64,000 nucleotides of DNA from Takakia lepidozioides (lineage: Eukaryota; Streptophyta; Takakiopsida; Takakiales; Takakiaceae): the NCBI GenBank assembly GCA_030704615.1, contig CM060731.1, positions 92,484,756 to 92,548,755 of the forward strand, read 5' to 3'. Both the position numbers and the translations under genes were made by a program. This document shows, piece after piece, positions 10,467 through 21,796 of the stretch. Positions within the stretch are counted from its first letter, which is position 1. Every line of letters begins with the position of its first letter. The notes below the pieces were generated by a model. It had not been told where the DNA came from and ran no database searches. It was given only the letters and a program-made list of their open reading frames with translations.

Positions 10467-11541
10467 ACACAGTCCCCAAAGGTGGTGGGATCCATCCGGG
10501 TTCTACCGGAGGACCCGGATACGGACTCGGTGGCGGTTGTGGTCTCGGAAATGGAGGGGAAGGGACACGTAGGTTGGTATGAGGGATCTCGCGTGGAGGT
10601 AGTACTGGCCGAGATGGCCGGGATGGTGATGGTGATGAGGAAAGAACATGTACAATAGGAGGAACGGACGATGCAGATGATGGGGGTGCCGATGTCGAGG
10701 ATATCGAACTCGGACTCGGTGGCGGCTGTGGTCTCGGCAATGGAGGGGAAGGGACACATAGCCGGTCGGTATGAGGGACCTCGGTGGCAATGGTGATGAG
10801 GAAAGACCATCTACAATAGGAGGAACGGACGATGCGGATGATGGTGATGATGGGGGTGCCGATGTCAAGGATGACAAATGTGTGTGCGTAGGTGGCAAGC
10901 GCCTAGCCCGGTGCCCAAAAATAGAAAAACACGCATCGTACCCCGCTACCTCACAAACTGCATCTACGTCATGTTGCGAGAAAAAAATGTTCACATCCGG
11001 AACGGGGTGGGGCTTGTAAGAAGGAAGAAACCCGCATCGGTATGCCTCTTCAGCAAAAAAATTGCAAGCTTGGACATCAAGACTGGGCTGCAAGATGCAT
11101 GATATGAAATGCATCAATACTCAATTCACAAACACGAGGTTTCATTAGATATGGTACTTTTAATTGAGGAGTACGTGAGAAGATATATGGACGACTTACC
11201 TTTGCTGCATCAGCAATCTCGTACTTGGTGTAATGTTTTTGCACAACATGGGGTCGCCGCATCATCGGTGTGGTCCTCCCAACCGATAGTTGTGCCCAAC
11301 ACCAATTGCACCAACACTCAATCTTGGGGAGGCGGTCCTGGCGGGGTCTCCCCGGGGCTCATGCCTCTGGACTCGACGGCCTACGACCTCGGGGTGGTGG
11401 CCGTGGGGGCAAAGCTGTGCGGACATGGCGATGCCGCCTAACTCGTAGACGAGGCGAACGTGCTGACTCGCCCTCAGCAGGTGGTTGTGGCACAGCCGAC
11501 AACGAATCCTCAAGCGTGACACGTCGATAAACACGCGGCAT
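10467..11541 (-). CDS. Probable 5' exons of the SET gene (proline-rich N-terminus)
   Basis: A plausible start is the ATG at 11541 (MPRVYRRVTLEDSLSAVP). A second block, HVVQKHYTKYEIADAAK, ends at a good donor (GTAAGT, near 11200). An AG acceptor near 11095 opens PSLDVQACNFFAEEAYRCG, followed by HPVPDVNIFFSQHDVD and then Ser/Pro-rich sequence that leads towards the SET frame. The exon chain was joined by eye and one or more joins may be wrong. A role other than N-terminal extension of the SET protein cannot be excluded. Confidence 0.4.
10517..10850. repeat. Tandem duplication in the Pro/Ser-rich linker
   Basis: About 170 bp beginning ACTCGGTGGCGG and running through AATGGAGGGGAAGGGACAC to GAACGGACGATGC is present twice, at about 10,517-10,692 and 10,706-10,848. 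The second copy is shorter by an internal deletion. On the minus strand it encodes repeated Ser/Pro-rich peptide (PPSSASSVPPIV). Confidence 0.7.
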
Positions 11542-11892
11542 GACCTAGCACGAGAGAGAGGTAGAGTACCGTATTGTGTTAACCTCCGGAGGAGTTACAC
11601 TCCCAACCCTTGGAAAAACTTGAAAAAAAAAACCCTACAAACGTAAAGCCATATGTCCCCACCCCACCAAAAAACAAAACCCTCAAAACAAAACTATATT
11701 GCAGCTAATCCTAAACTAACTATATTATAACTAACTGTAAACGAAACTACGAAACTAAACCCTAAACTAAACTATGTAACCCTTAAAACCCTAAGAGCCA
11801 AAGACCCAAAACCCAAATGATCCTTGCAAAACCCCACAACCCAAAAATCCAAAAAATAAAATAAAAAATGATAGGCCTCTTCAACTCACCTC

Positions 11893-11995
11893 TGCGCCAG
11901 ATCTGCGACTGCCATACGACGTCCCTGCGACTTCTGTGCGACGTCCTCCTGAGGCAGCGATTCCCCAACGTTGCAGCGGATCCACCTCCTGCAAA
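11893..11995. repeat. Right subterminal repeats of CACTA element 1
   Basis: The cluster CTGCGACTGCCATACGACGT, CTGCGACTTC, GTGCGACGTC and GGCAGCGATTCCCC matches the GCGAC/GTCGC words of the left array at 3680-4235. It supports an element reaching at least to 12.0 kb. Confidence 0.55.
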
Positions 11996-12109
11996 GGTGG
12001 CCGCCCTTCTCTCCCCTTCTCTCTCCCCTTCGCGAAGGCGCCTGATCGCCGTCGAGGTTTTCCGGTGGGGTCGCCACACTGGCGCGCCGCGCTGCACCAA
12101 CCGCCTCTC

Positions 12110-12660
12110 ACTCCCCCTCTCAATCTCTCTATCTGATCTCTCTCTCCCTCACCCTCCTCCTCTCACTCTTCCTCCCTCCCCTCCCTCCATCCCTATTTTG
12201 TTTTTTTTTGCTCTCGAGCTCTCCCGGGCGCAACTACCCCCGCGCGCTGGAGCATTTTCCGGCGGCGGTGACGCAGCACTGACACGCCACGACATTCAAA
12301 CCCACGCGCGCCCTCTCTCTCACTCTCCCTCTCGCCCTAATCCCTCTCCCTCACTCTCTCTCTCGCTCTCTCTCTCCCTCTTCTATCTCTTTTTGTTTTT
12401 TTTGCTGTTTGAGCGAGCTGGGAGCGCGCCCCCGTGACCTGCTAGTGGAGCGCCAACCGAACGCCAGCGCCGCGGGAGGGACCGTCCCTCCCTCTCCTTC
12501 TCTCTTTCTCATTCTCCCTTTTATCTCTCACTCTCCCTCTCGCCCTTATCTTTCTCCCTCATTCTCTCCCTCGCTCTCTCTCGCATTTTTTATTTTATTT
12601 TTTGTTGTTTGAGCGAGGGAGTGTGCCCACGCAACTTGGTGGAGGAGCGCCAGCGTGAAG
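12110..12660. repeat. CT-rich low-complexity DNA, second block
   Basis: Runs of CTCTCTCCCTC alternate with two similar units, each ending in a T-run, then GTTTGAGCGAG and a GCGCC-rich segment (near 12,400-12,470 and 12,600-12,660). No gene. Confidence 0.65.
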
Positions 12661-12734
12661 GAGCTGCTGCGTGAGGCGCCCAACTGCAGGTAAGCAGCCA
12701 TGCATTTCTGATCTTTATAGTGAGAGATTTCAGT

Positions 12735-12832
12735 GAGAGTTTGGGTTCCACAGAGTAGACAGTGGAATCCCCACGGATCTCATAGTATATAGGACAATAG
12801 AGGAAGTGTTCTTCAGTTTCAATTTCATGGAG
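12735..12832 (-). pseudogene. Short LINE fragment (C-terminal Cys/His region)
   Basis: On the minus strand this reads ETEEHFLYCPIYYEIRG. It matches the zf-RVT-like tail of the LINE at 29.5 kb (ETEEHFFFYCPVYYDIRL). It is a roughly 100-bp orphan fragment. Confidence 0.65.
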
Positions 12833-13290
12833 AGAGAGGGAGAGAGAGAAAGAGAGGGAGAGATTTACCTATTTTTTTTGGACGTGCACAAAGGAGAAGG
12901 AGAGAGAGGGAGAACGAGGGAGAGAGAGGGAGAGGGACAGACGGGAGAGAGGGAGGGAGAGGGATAGAGGGGGCCAAGAAAATAAAAAAAGAAGTAGGGG
13001 GGGGTGACTGAGCAGCAGCAGCTCAGCCCCTCTCTGGTTTTTTTTTTTCTTTTGTGAGCGGCAAAGGGACAGGGACAGATGGAGGAGAGAGACGGAGAAA
13101 TGAGGAAAAAATAAAAATAAAAAAATGGGTGGGGGGAGTGATTGAGTAGTAGCTGCTCAGTCACTCCCCCTCCCCACCTTCATTTTTAATTTTTTTTCCC
13201 TCAACACTCCCTCTTTCTCCACATCCTGATGGGACAGAGAGAGAGAAAGGGAGAGATGAGGGAAAAGAGGGAGAGACAGCGAGAGAGGGA
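12832..13290. repeat. GA-rich block with AGCAGC hairpins
   Basis: GAGAGAGGGAG runs surround two hairpin cores, TGACTGAGCAGCAGCAGCTC near 13,007 and GTAGTAGCTGCTCAGTCACT near 13,147. Both resemble the hairpin at 351-380. The two loci appear to be copies of one foldback-like repeat. Confidence 0.65.
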
Positions 13291-16090
13291 AGATATTCAT
13301 GTCATGTCAAGATATGGACAAGACCCACTAGGGTCATTGTCAATTAAAGACATAAACAACCCAAAACAGGGCACCATCTAACATCTCCATTCTCGTCATA
13401 GCTTCCCATGAATTGACATCACCCAATCAGTCATGATAAAACAGGGTGGGAGGGCGGGGTTTGTTCATGTAGGGGATGCAAGCATCTTGAACACCCGAGA
13501 TCCGGCCATCTTGGCCAATGAATCATGTGTTCATGTGTGGGACAAGATAAGATATTGCTGCCCCTGTGCAGGTTGCAAGGCCTCTTGGTTCAGCCTGCAC
13601 ACATACCTTACCAGCAGGTCATGTATTGAAGGAGCATAAAAATGCTGAGGTCATGCAAAGGGCAAGGTACCATGGTCCAGCCTGCCCTATTACCATTTCA
13701 AGACACGTTTTCACACATACATCTTGGATATGACCCACAGGTTGCAGCATCTTACCTTTTCAGCCATTAATTATGGCAGGTCATGCATCAGCCAAGGCAT
13801 AAGGACCAGCTTGCAATTTGTCAGAATCACAATATGCCACCAAGCAGTCCTACTTGGGCATGATGAAATAAATTCCATATGATTTGTATTCACCCCGAGA
13901 CATGTGATCACACAAGGTGTCAAGGGAATGTGAACTCAGCCTGTCAAATTGCAGGTTTAAGACTTGTACATACAAGCAGCTTGAACAGCCGAGATCCAGC
14001 CTCTTTTGCATATAAAAAACCAGATTGCAGGTCATAGGCATGATGTCATGACAAAGCCAAAACTATAGGTAGGATCCCATTGCAGCTTACCATCCTCATC
14101 CTTCAAGAGTTCCATGCTAAAGCATGCAAAGAACACCTCAATGTGATCCAGTACTCAACAGAAATAGGCCCGAAAAGGAGCAGGTCGGTGCTTTATCAGG
14201 CTGCCACCATACCCTTCAAGGCCACCATGTCCATAGAGACCCAAAACCGCCAATAACATACCACCTAAAACCAGATCCTCTTTGGCCAAAAGAACTTACA
14301 ACCTAGCTCAACAATCCACAGGCCCTGCTGTCAAAGATCAAGAGGTAGGGTATGGTTTGTATGCAAGCCTCAGGAGACAGGCCAGTCAGGCCGAGCTGCG
14401 CTTTGACGGCAGAACGACAAAGGCCAAAAATCAGGCTGTAGCATGCCAAACCAGGAGCAGTCGGGTTGAGATCGGGGCTGCAGGCAGCAGCCACCTCACA
14501 ACGCAAAACCCACAGGTCTTCTCAGCCCATATCCCAATCTGCATGCTCAAGAAGCTTCAAAGTAGGTGAGGATCCTCACCTGGTCCCATCACAAGCCCCC
14601 ACAAAAACCAACAGGTTAGTGAGGATTGTGGAACCCCAGGTGAATCACAGACCCTCACATTTGTCATCGATGTCAACTAAGAAACTCAAAAGCAAGAGAA
14701 AGAAATAAGAACATGAGAATCCCTAAACTCCAAAGGCACCTTAAGCGATTGAGGAAGAGGGTTATGCGCCATCACCACCCGCAACAAGCCGCCTCCACAA
14801 AGCACATAAGCAATGAAGCAAAGCAGAGTTTGCATGGTTCGCCATGTGTACGGGTAGTCACTTGACTCACATTCCGTACATCCTTCATGGCAGTTATCCT
14901 TGGCTACTTTGCTTACTTGTGCGATCTATCCCTCAATACATACTACTCAGCTTTATATCTCTACCTTTCATCTCGATCTGTCATTTACAGGGCCTGCATA
15001 GATCAGTTTTACTTGTGATCCAGCCCAGCTACCCTCATCTTGTCTCGTTCTCTCTACACTTGTTGCAGCTCAAACGTTTTCCAGTGTTACTCTCTTAATC
15101 GTTGGTTTCAACTGTACATGCTTTTCCTCGTAAATCTAGTCTATCTCCTTTGTATCACACGGCTTACTATGAAGGCCGCTTGGTATCAACATGATCTGTA
15201 CACTGTACACGCATCTCACTAATCACTTCACTAAACCTACTCAGTCTAATCCACGCTTCTTCTGCTCTGTCTTCATCGCCTCTCTCTAACTTGAAAGTAA
15301 AACTTAACTTCAAAGTGAATCGTCTCTTCATCCTGGAATGATCTCTGTCTGCTACCTTGTACCCTGCAGCAGTCCTTGGAAATCGCTTCTGTCTCAAGTC
15401 CCTACTTTCTAATCACCGCCCCAACATCTACTAATCAGCTAAGCCTTCCCTGGTCGTGCCTGCTGACTAAGCACTAAGTTATGCGCTAATCCACGTCTTG
15501 ATAAGATCTTACAAGCCCAAAACTTAATGACATGGTTTCGCTTAGTCATGCGCCTTCAATATCAGATCAATGGTTTGCATGCTATCAAAAACTGTTCATC
15601 CAGTGGCTTCATCCATCTTGGCATAGTGCGCTCAAGCAACGTCTCACTTGATGAATGTATCTCCCCCATGCTGACTGTTCACACTACATCCATCCTGATC
15701 CACGAAGTGAACCAAGACCTTCATCCTTCTCTACGTTCATCCGCGTTCTTCCTTCTTTACTTACGTTCATCCCCTTCCACTGTTCATCCAGTTTGCCTCG
15801 CCTCTTTGCTTGTTATCTAGTCCTTCCCCCGCACACTCTATACTCTACTTGCGAAATCTAAGTGTGTTTCTCATCACTTGTTTTCCCCTTACAGCCCTAT
15901 ACCCACTCTCAGGAGGAAGATTGCAGACTACTTTCAACTTACATCTTCCCCAATTTACAATTCCCAGTTCTGTACCAATCTCTTGGGCCTCGTACATTGA
16001 AGCATACCCAGGTCTAAGCGATGGTCTATCTACTCAGATTCTGGCCCTCATCAACGTCGAACACCTATGCTTGAACCTCCCCCCTCTTTG
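13290..16090. other. Stretch without a recognised gene
   Basis: No coding frame with a recognisable domain is visible. A weak internal similarity exists between about 13,487-13,515 and 13,978-14,006 (CTTGAACA-CCGAGATCC-GCC). From 14.8 kb the plus strand is pyrimidine-rich. It may be the 5' part of the LINE that follows, but nothing proves this. Confidence 0.45.
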
Positions 16091-16092
16091 CG

Positions 16093-18960
16093 ATGTCTGG
16101 GTTCGAGCAGAGTGATCCTGAACCTTGGTGCACACATCAAGCAAAGATTCAACACTCTCTTCAATGGAGTTGCCCTCCTCTACGCTCTACTGGAATCCGA
16201 TACGAGGAAACGGTAATCCAAGGACAAATACTCGGGGGGGGGGGGGGGGGTCCTCAGATGAATCCCTGGAAGCTGCCCAGCTGCTTCACGTTGCTGCCAA
16301 GGATGTGGGGTTGTCAGCTGCTGCCAAAGGAAAAAACAAAGGCAATCAGGCTCCGGTTACCCTCCATCCTGTCCATCCAAGGCAGCCAATCACCATGGCC
16401 AGTTATCATATTCATATTTTCAAGATGGGTTAGGGACTTACAGCGGTGCATGGTATTATGCAGGAAGCCCCCCAAAAAGACGGGAAAAAAAATCAAAATG
16501 CTTCCTTCTCTCTGGTGGAACTCCCACAACCAACAATCAATATTTCATGAGCTCTGTGCGGGGCAGGTACTTTCAGACTCATTGACTCAGTCAAATGGGG
16601 CTTTGTTGGGACTCCAGAGTGATCCCCCCTCAATCCTGAAGCCTGTCGAGTTGGACTGGGCCTGTACAAAACAATTTAGACCCATTCCTGCAATTTCAAA
16701 CCATCCTCAAGCATGGGTTCTATTCATTCAGATCTTCTCACCCCATCGAAAAGCCCCAAGCAACTTGGTCTAGGAAAAGTCACTGCTTCCTTCAGACAAA
16801 AGAGCAAGGTTTACTTTTAATACCTCAAGGCCATCAAAGGAGAGCAGCCCTCTCAGCCTGTCGAGCCCCACATATGTTAGTTAAACTTCATTATTGGAAC
16901 ATTAGAGGGATTGGTTCTGCACAAACCTCCCTCAAGAAAGCAAAACTCAAAACCTGGCTATTACCACTCTTCCAACAAGAAACTATCATCCTTTTGCAGG
17001 AACACAAATTGGACAGTGCCAAAATTTCTGCCCTGGGGGACCAGCTCTGGCCTGCTAACCTTAGCTTCTAGAAACCAACAATCGAAGGCTCGAGGGGTGG
17101 GACAGCCATACTGCTTTCCCCATCCTTGGCTGCTTTGATTCAGAAAGAGGAGGTATGGTTCCATGGAAGGACTCATTTCTTATCCATTACAGTTCCGAAT
17201 GCCGCTGGGGTCATAGGGATAGTTAACTTGTATGCACCAAACTCTACCAGTGAACGCAAGGCCTTTTGGTCATCCCTCCACTCCAAAATGGAATCTGAAA
17301 CCTCTATGGAACAATGGCTGATTATGGGGGGGCTGGGATCTGCGGCCCCAGGACTTGGGGAGGGTGAAGCAGCATCATGGCATTAAAGGATCGGGAACAA
17401 TTTTTCCATGTCTGAAGTCACCAGAGCCAACCCCGCCCCATCTCATCCAAGTTTCACATGGACCAACAACAAGTCTGGCCTCTATATCTACATGGCCAAA
17501 CTAGACAGGCTCTACCTGTCTCAAGGGATCTTGCCTTGGGCCTCAATGCTTCCTCAGGAACCCATTTACCAGGAGTTTGACCATGCCAACATATCCTGCC
17601 AATTAAACCTCCCTAATCTCCCAAAAAGAGGCAAAGGCTGGTTTAGGCTCAACACATCTCTTCTAACCTATCCAATATTCAGGCTTGCCCTTGAGCGTGC
17701 TTGGACCAGGGCTGACAATGATCTCATCTGCCCAATTGCGTGAAATTGGCTCAAACTGTTCAAAAAGCTCAATCCCTTAGCTCTGAGATATCCATTCAGA
17801 GGTAGCTGTAGAACCCAAGCTCTCAAGAAATGCCTTGGAACTTGTCAAAGACTTATGGAATTGGGAAAGTCGGATGCACAATCCTTCCAAACATACCAGG
17901 AAGCTTGACAAAACCTGGAGTCCTATGCTACATTGCAAGAGCAAAAGTTAAAGCTGGCATTAATTGTTCTACGAAGGATGAGAAAATGTCCAGATACTAC
18001 AGGCCCAAAAGGACCTCTCAGATAGTCACAGAACTGAAGGACTCCCAGGGCCACATCTCTTCGGATCCTAAGGAAATGCTTTCAGCAACTCAGTCTCACT
18101 TTGCTGCCCTCCTCAGACAGAGAACCCCTTCTCCTGATATAATTGCTGATAGGGATTAAACCTGCCTTCGAAGTCACAAAACCAAACTAGACCCCACCAT
18201 GGCGGCCTCCCTGGACGGGGACTTCTCAGAAACCGAACTTTTCAAGGCTTTAGAACTGATGTCCAATCGAAAATCCCCGGGCTTTGAGGTATGCTAGTAG
18301 AGTTCTACAAAGCTGTGGTTGGTGTTATCATCCGACTTCTGTGATATGGCAAATGAAATCAAGAAATTAAAGGGTGCCATGCCACGGCCAATGGCTCAGG
18401 GTGTTATTACTCTGCTCTTCAAGAAGGGTGACAGGAAGGAAATATCCAACTATAGGCCGATCACACTGCTCAATGTATCCTACAAGATCATAGCAAAGGC
18501 CCTCGCCTTGCGCCTTCAGCCTCACCTCCCAACAATTATCAGACCAGGCCAAGCCGGTTTCATTAAGGGCAAATACATTTAGACAACATCCTTCTTGCAC
18601 AAGAAACGCCTGTCTTTGCATAAGCATCTGGCCAGCCCATTGCAATGCTCATTTTGGATTTTGAAAAAGCTTTCGATAAGGTTGAATGGCCAATGTTCCT
18701 GGCAACACTAAAAAAAACAGGGCTCTCATCAGATTTCTGCCAGTGGGTGAAAATCCTTCTTCTCAACGCCTCAAGCAGGGTTTCAATGAATGGATTCATC
18801 TCTAAACCATTTGACCTTCAAAGATCGGTGCGTCAGGGGTGCCCATTGGCACCATTCCTTTTTCTAATAGTTGCGGACTCGCTAGGTTATCTCTTAGACA
18901 ACAACCGAAACATAACAGGTCTCAAAATTCAAACTCAAACCAACCCGGACCTTCATATCA
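16093..18960 (+). mobile_element. L1-type LINE, decayed and 3' truncated
   Basis: Endonuclease and reverse transcriptase domains follow each other on the plus strand with many frame breaks. The element ends abruptly after the RT core, before the C-terminal domain, and runs into a 120-bp repeat array. The frame at 16,093-16,773 could be an ORF1/linker remnant but has no RNA-binding motif I can recognise. A G-run of about 18 bases sits at 16,231-16,250. Confidence 0.75.
16874..18957 (+). pseudogene. LINE endonuclease-reverse transcriptase remnant
   Basis: The APE-type endonuclease opens with LHYWNIRGIGSAQTSLKKAK and LLQEHKLDSAKI (16,874-17,071). It continues in another frame with GIVNLYAPNSTSERKAFWSS and WLIMGG, then FTWTNNKSGLYIYMAKLDRL (17,400-17,740). 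The reverse transcriptase shows LLFKKGDRKEISNYRPITLL, then ALRLQPHLPTIIRPGQAGF, then ILDFEKAFDKVEW and VRQGCPLAPFLF (18,319-18,900). The YADD block is missing. These are standard plant L1 motifs. Multiple stops and shifts make it a fossil. Confidence 0.85.
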
Positions 18961-19019
18961 AAGATTCCATGTTCCCCGGATTCAAGGTTAACTGGGTGAA
19001 AACAGTAGCCATTCGGCAA

Positions 19020-19535
19020 CAACAGGTGAACGCCTCATTGGCCCATTTAACAAATTTTGATTGGTCTCATATTAATCTGGGACCTGTCAGATGGTACATT
19101 GAACATATTGGCAAAGTCTCAAAGCAAACAAAAACCATTTGGATGGGCAACCATCCAGTGGCCCATTAAACAAATCTCGTTTGATCTCATGGTTCGCTTT
19201 GAGACTTTGCCAGTATGTTCAATGTACCATCTAACATGTCCCAGAGTAATACAATATCAATCAAAATTTGTTCAATGGCTCAACGGATGGTTGCCTATCC
19301 AAATGATTTTGGTTCGCTTTGAGACTTTGTCGGTATGTTCAATGTACCATCTAACAGGTCCCAGAGTAATAGGAGATCAATCGAAATTCGTTCAATGGCT
19401 CAACGGATGGTTGCCTATCCAAATGATTTTGGTTCGCTTTGAGACTTTGCCAGTATGTTCAATGTACCATCTGACAGGTCCCAGAGTAATATGACATCAA
19501 ACGAAATTTGTTCAATGGGCCAATGAGGCGTTCAC
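19020..19535. repeat. 120-bp tandem repeat, three copies, plus an inverted copy
   Basis: GGTTCGCTTTGAGACTTTG starts at 19,191, 19,311 and 19,431, an exact 120-bp period. The unit continues through TATGTTCAATGTACCATCTA and ends with TTGCCTATCCAAATGATTTT. An inverted copy lies at about 19,025-19,160 (ACATTGAACATATTGGCAAA...), so the block can fold back on itself. Confidence 0.9.
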
Positions 19536-19746
19536 CTGTCATCCAATTTTGTTCATTGGGAAAAAGAAATCCTCTCATGGGTGAACGGCTATTGCACCCA
19601 TTGAACGGATGTGGTTGAAGCCCAATTTTTGCCCACATGTGCTTGAATATGTGTGCAACACATGTGCGGAGATACAATAGAAGAAACAAACATTTGTCTT
19701 CCCAACGATGCGCTTACCTTCAACCAATTTAGAATTAAATTGAATT

Positions 19747-19938
19747 GACAACCAACATGTAGCCTAGTGGTAATGGGCACATACCACGTTGGATGTGGTT
19801 GTGGGTTCAAACCATAGTCTGGAGTGTCATGAAGGTGTCCACCTTCCTAGCGGAAGGCAGTAGCCCTTCGGGGTGAAGTGACTCCATAAGTTACGCTTCC
19901 TTCGAGAGGCGTCATACTTTACTTTTCTTTACTATACT
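19747..19938 (+). mobile_element. tRNA-derived SINE, copy 1
   Basis: The head is tRNA-like, with an A-box (TGTAGCCTAGTGG, 19,758-19,770) and a B-box (GGTTCAAAC, 19,804-19,812). The body contains GGTGTCCACCTTCCTAGCGG and TAAGTTACGCTTCCTTCGAG, and the tail is T/A-rich. A perfect 12-bp target duplication TTAAATTGAATT flanks it at 19,735-19,746 and 19,939-19,950. Length is 192 bp. The spacing of the boxes fits a pol III promoter. A tRNA gene is excluded because the acceptor and anticodon arms do not fold. Confidence 0.85.
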
Positions 19939-20129
19939 TTAAATTGAATTTAAATAATTAGGTTTACACTGTCTTTGATTGGGGGTTTATGCTACGTAAT
20001 GATTCTATTTTTGACTCAATTTGTTCTGTGGCTTCAACCCTCACACCGCTACATCAGCCTTCACATCCAACAAAAAAAACATACCCACTTAGAAGACCTG
20101 CAAACAGTCTTCAAATCTACATACACACA

Positions 20130-20705
20130 AGCTGGAAGAGATAATGTATTCACCAGAGTGAGGAATGACGACAATGTCTCCCAAGTCGGGGACTTCTCCA
20201 CGTGATGCCATCATGTCCATGAAGCCTTCGTTCATTGTCTTGTGTTGGAATTAAGTAGCAACACCTCTGCCAGGGTTAGGAAGGGCCTCGTATGGCCGGT
20301 CACACTGAGCAGGCCCCTTTGACCCCCTTTGAGCCCTACCTTGTCCAGAAGCTGAAGTCTGAACGTGATTAGCCTCTTTTTCTTTTTCCTTCTTCTGTCC
20401 TTTTTCTTCGGGCTCTAACTCACCACCGGTTCCTTTGCTTTCAAAACCCGGAGATCTCTCAATTGCAGCTGTCTATCTGTTAGAGGAGTAAGAGCCTCCG
20501 CATTGTCATTCAAGTGCCGAAGGACGTTCTCCTCCCATGGTGTTGATTCTTTGGGGCAATTTAGGTACCAGCCACAGTCTTTCAAATGAGATTTGCTCCA
20601 GTCCTCCAAAATACCGGCTGAGTACATAGTTGTGTCAGAATTTGTCTTTGCCCAGCTATCGATGAAGAATGGGTAGGAGCTCAGAAAACCGCCAGGCGAA
20701 AGCAC
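20130..20705 (-). pseudogene. Fragment of methyltransferase-like gene family, copy 2
   Basis: The minus strand reads FLSSYPFFIDSWAKTNSDTT, then HLKDCGWYLNCPKESTPWEE, then a Lys-rich stretch, then RPYEALPNPGRGVAT and NEGFMDMMASRGEVPDLGD. These align in order with the copy at 37.6-36.8 kb (LPFFLARRNP, HLHDCPWYVDLPPGG, Lys-rich, RQYSAVTFPHR, NESFLDALVARAKK). A TAG interrupts the frame after GVAT. Only these exons are present, so it is a partial copy without the catalytic end. Confidence 0.65.
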
Positions 20706-20774
20706 TCCGTGGATATACTTGCGATGAAAGCAAACAGAAAATCACCAGAAGCCAATCACATACTGATATTAGAA

Positions 20775-21060
20775 CATCCAGCATATCTATTCGTGTTGTG
20801 GAATAAACACATTGCAAACACAGGCTGGAATCATGCTTGCGTCAACGCAAGCCTGATCCGAGGTTTGAGAGAAGTCCCCTCACCCACACTGCCCACTGTC
20901 CGTATTCATGCTTTCGTCAACGCAAGCATGAATACGCATGTTGCATGAATACATGGTGGAAATATTACATAAAATTCCACTCTTGGTCAGGCTTGCGTTA
21001 ATGCAAGCCTGAACCCTGGTCTGAAACCAGTCCCCTTTCCTACATTCTTTCCCCAATCCA
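20775..21060. repeat. GCTTGCGTTAACGCAAGC-type palindromes, cluster 1
   Basis: Palindromic copies: CTTGCGTCAACGCAAG near 20,837; GCTTTCGTCAACGCAAGC near 20,911; GCTTGCGTTAATGCAAGC near 20,991. The third is followed by CTGAACCCTGGTCTGAAACC and AGTCCCCTTTCCTACA, a tail shared with the cluster at 50.2 kb. Confidence 0.8.
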
Positions 21061-21359
21061 AGGAAAAGGCAAACCCTAGGTCTCACATCCCAGGACTTCA
21101 AGGACTCCAAAAAGGGGGGCTGCTATTTCATGAGTGGCATGAGCATGAGCGGAAAAAAAAAACATGAGCGGACCATTGTGTGTCCACGGAAATAGGGTCA
21201 TGTGAAGTTGGAATGTGGCACCAGTGGACTCGTCATAGCAATGAAATGCAACATTTTATTGCAAGTTTTGTGGCAAGCCACATCTATACAAGTGTGTCCT
21301 AACTGTCATAGCCGGAATGGGCACTACTCTCCTACACCCTCCGAGATAGTTGCCCCACC

Positions 21360-21773
21360 TTCCTCCTCATCCCCCTCATCCTCTGAGCTGTGAGATGCAT
21401 CAGTTCCACTATGCCTCTAAAAAATATCGTCCTCTCCTTGGGGGACTGTCCACCTCACCTCCTGGGAATCTTCTACCTCTTCTCCCCCACTTTCCTAACC
21501 AGAATCCAAGACAAATCTACGAGCATGACGAGCTCTAATAGCTGCTGCCTCCTCCCTCATCTTCATTTTCCTGAGGCTTGCCTCGTCTAAAATCTGCTGT
21601 ACACGACTAGGTTCGGAGGACCTCCTAATGGACACCGAAGCAAGCCGGGTAGCATAAGTAGGAAGGATGTAGTCCCTTTCTGGACTCGGCATGAAATCCC
21701 CCCTGGCAAAAAAATGCACGTTCCTCCTGCCCATGAACTGCGGTATAGACGTCCCTCCTGCAGTACTTGGCAT
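21360..21773 (-). CDS. Unrecognised ORF with basic helix and acidic tail, possibly a 3' exon
   Basis: From the ATG at 21,773 the frame reads MPSTAGGTSIPQFMGRRN, then RVQQILDEASLRKMKMREEA and AIRARHARRF to a TAG at 21,495. In the neighbouring frame an acidic stretch (SSEDEGDEEEGG) follows. The helical Arg/Glu-rich pattern suggests a real coding remnant. No family recognised. It ends five bases from the CACTA element 2 insertion. Confidence 0.3.
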
Positions 21774-21777
21774 CCTA

Positions 21778-21796
21778 CACTAGGAGCATTCGTGTC
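21778..21796 (+). repeat. Left terminal inverted repeat of CACTA element 2
   Basis: CACTAGGAGCATTCGTGTC, preceded by the target duplication CTA. It pairs with 35,711-35,729 with one mismatch. Confidence 0.9.

Larger units (their letters stand above)
3657..12100 (-). mobile_element. CACTA (En/Spm-type) element 1, right end not located
   Basis: The left end reads CACTACTACATTTAGGGG, a typical CACTA terminus, followed by about 550 bp of short GCGAC...GTCGC inverted repeats of the kind that form CACTA subterminal regions. The same motif reappears at 11,893-11,990. Between them, on the minus strand, lie a TNP2-like transposase (9.4-5.5 kb) and a SET-domain gene upstream of it. I could not find a matching CACTA inverted repeat or a 3-bp target duplication on the right. 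That end is probably deleted or buried in the CT-rich DNA after 12.1 kb, so the right boundary is approximate. Confidence 0.65.

Noticed and set aside
19747-19815. tRNA gene
   Set aside because: A- and B-boxes are present, but no acceptor stem or anticodon arm folds, and the unit has a SINE body, tail and target duplication.
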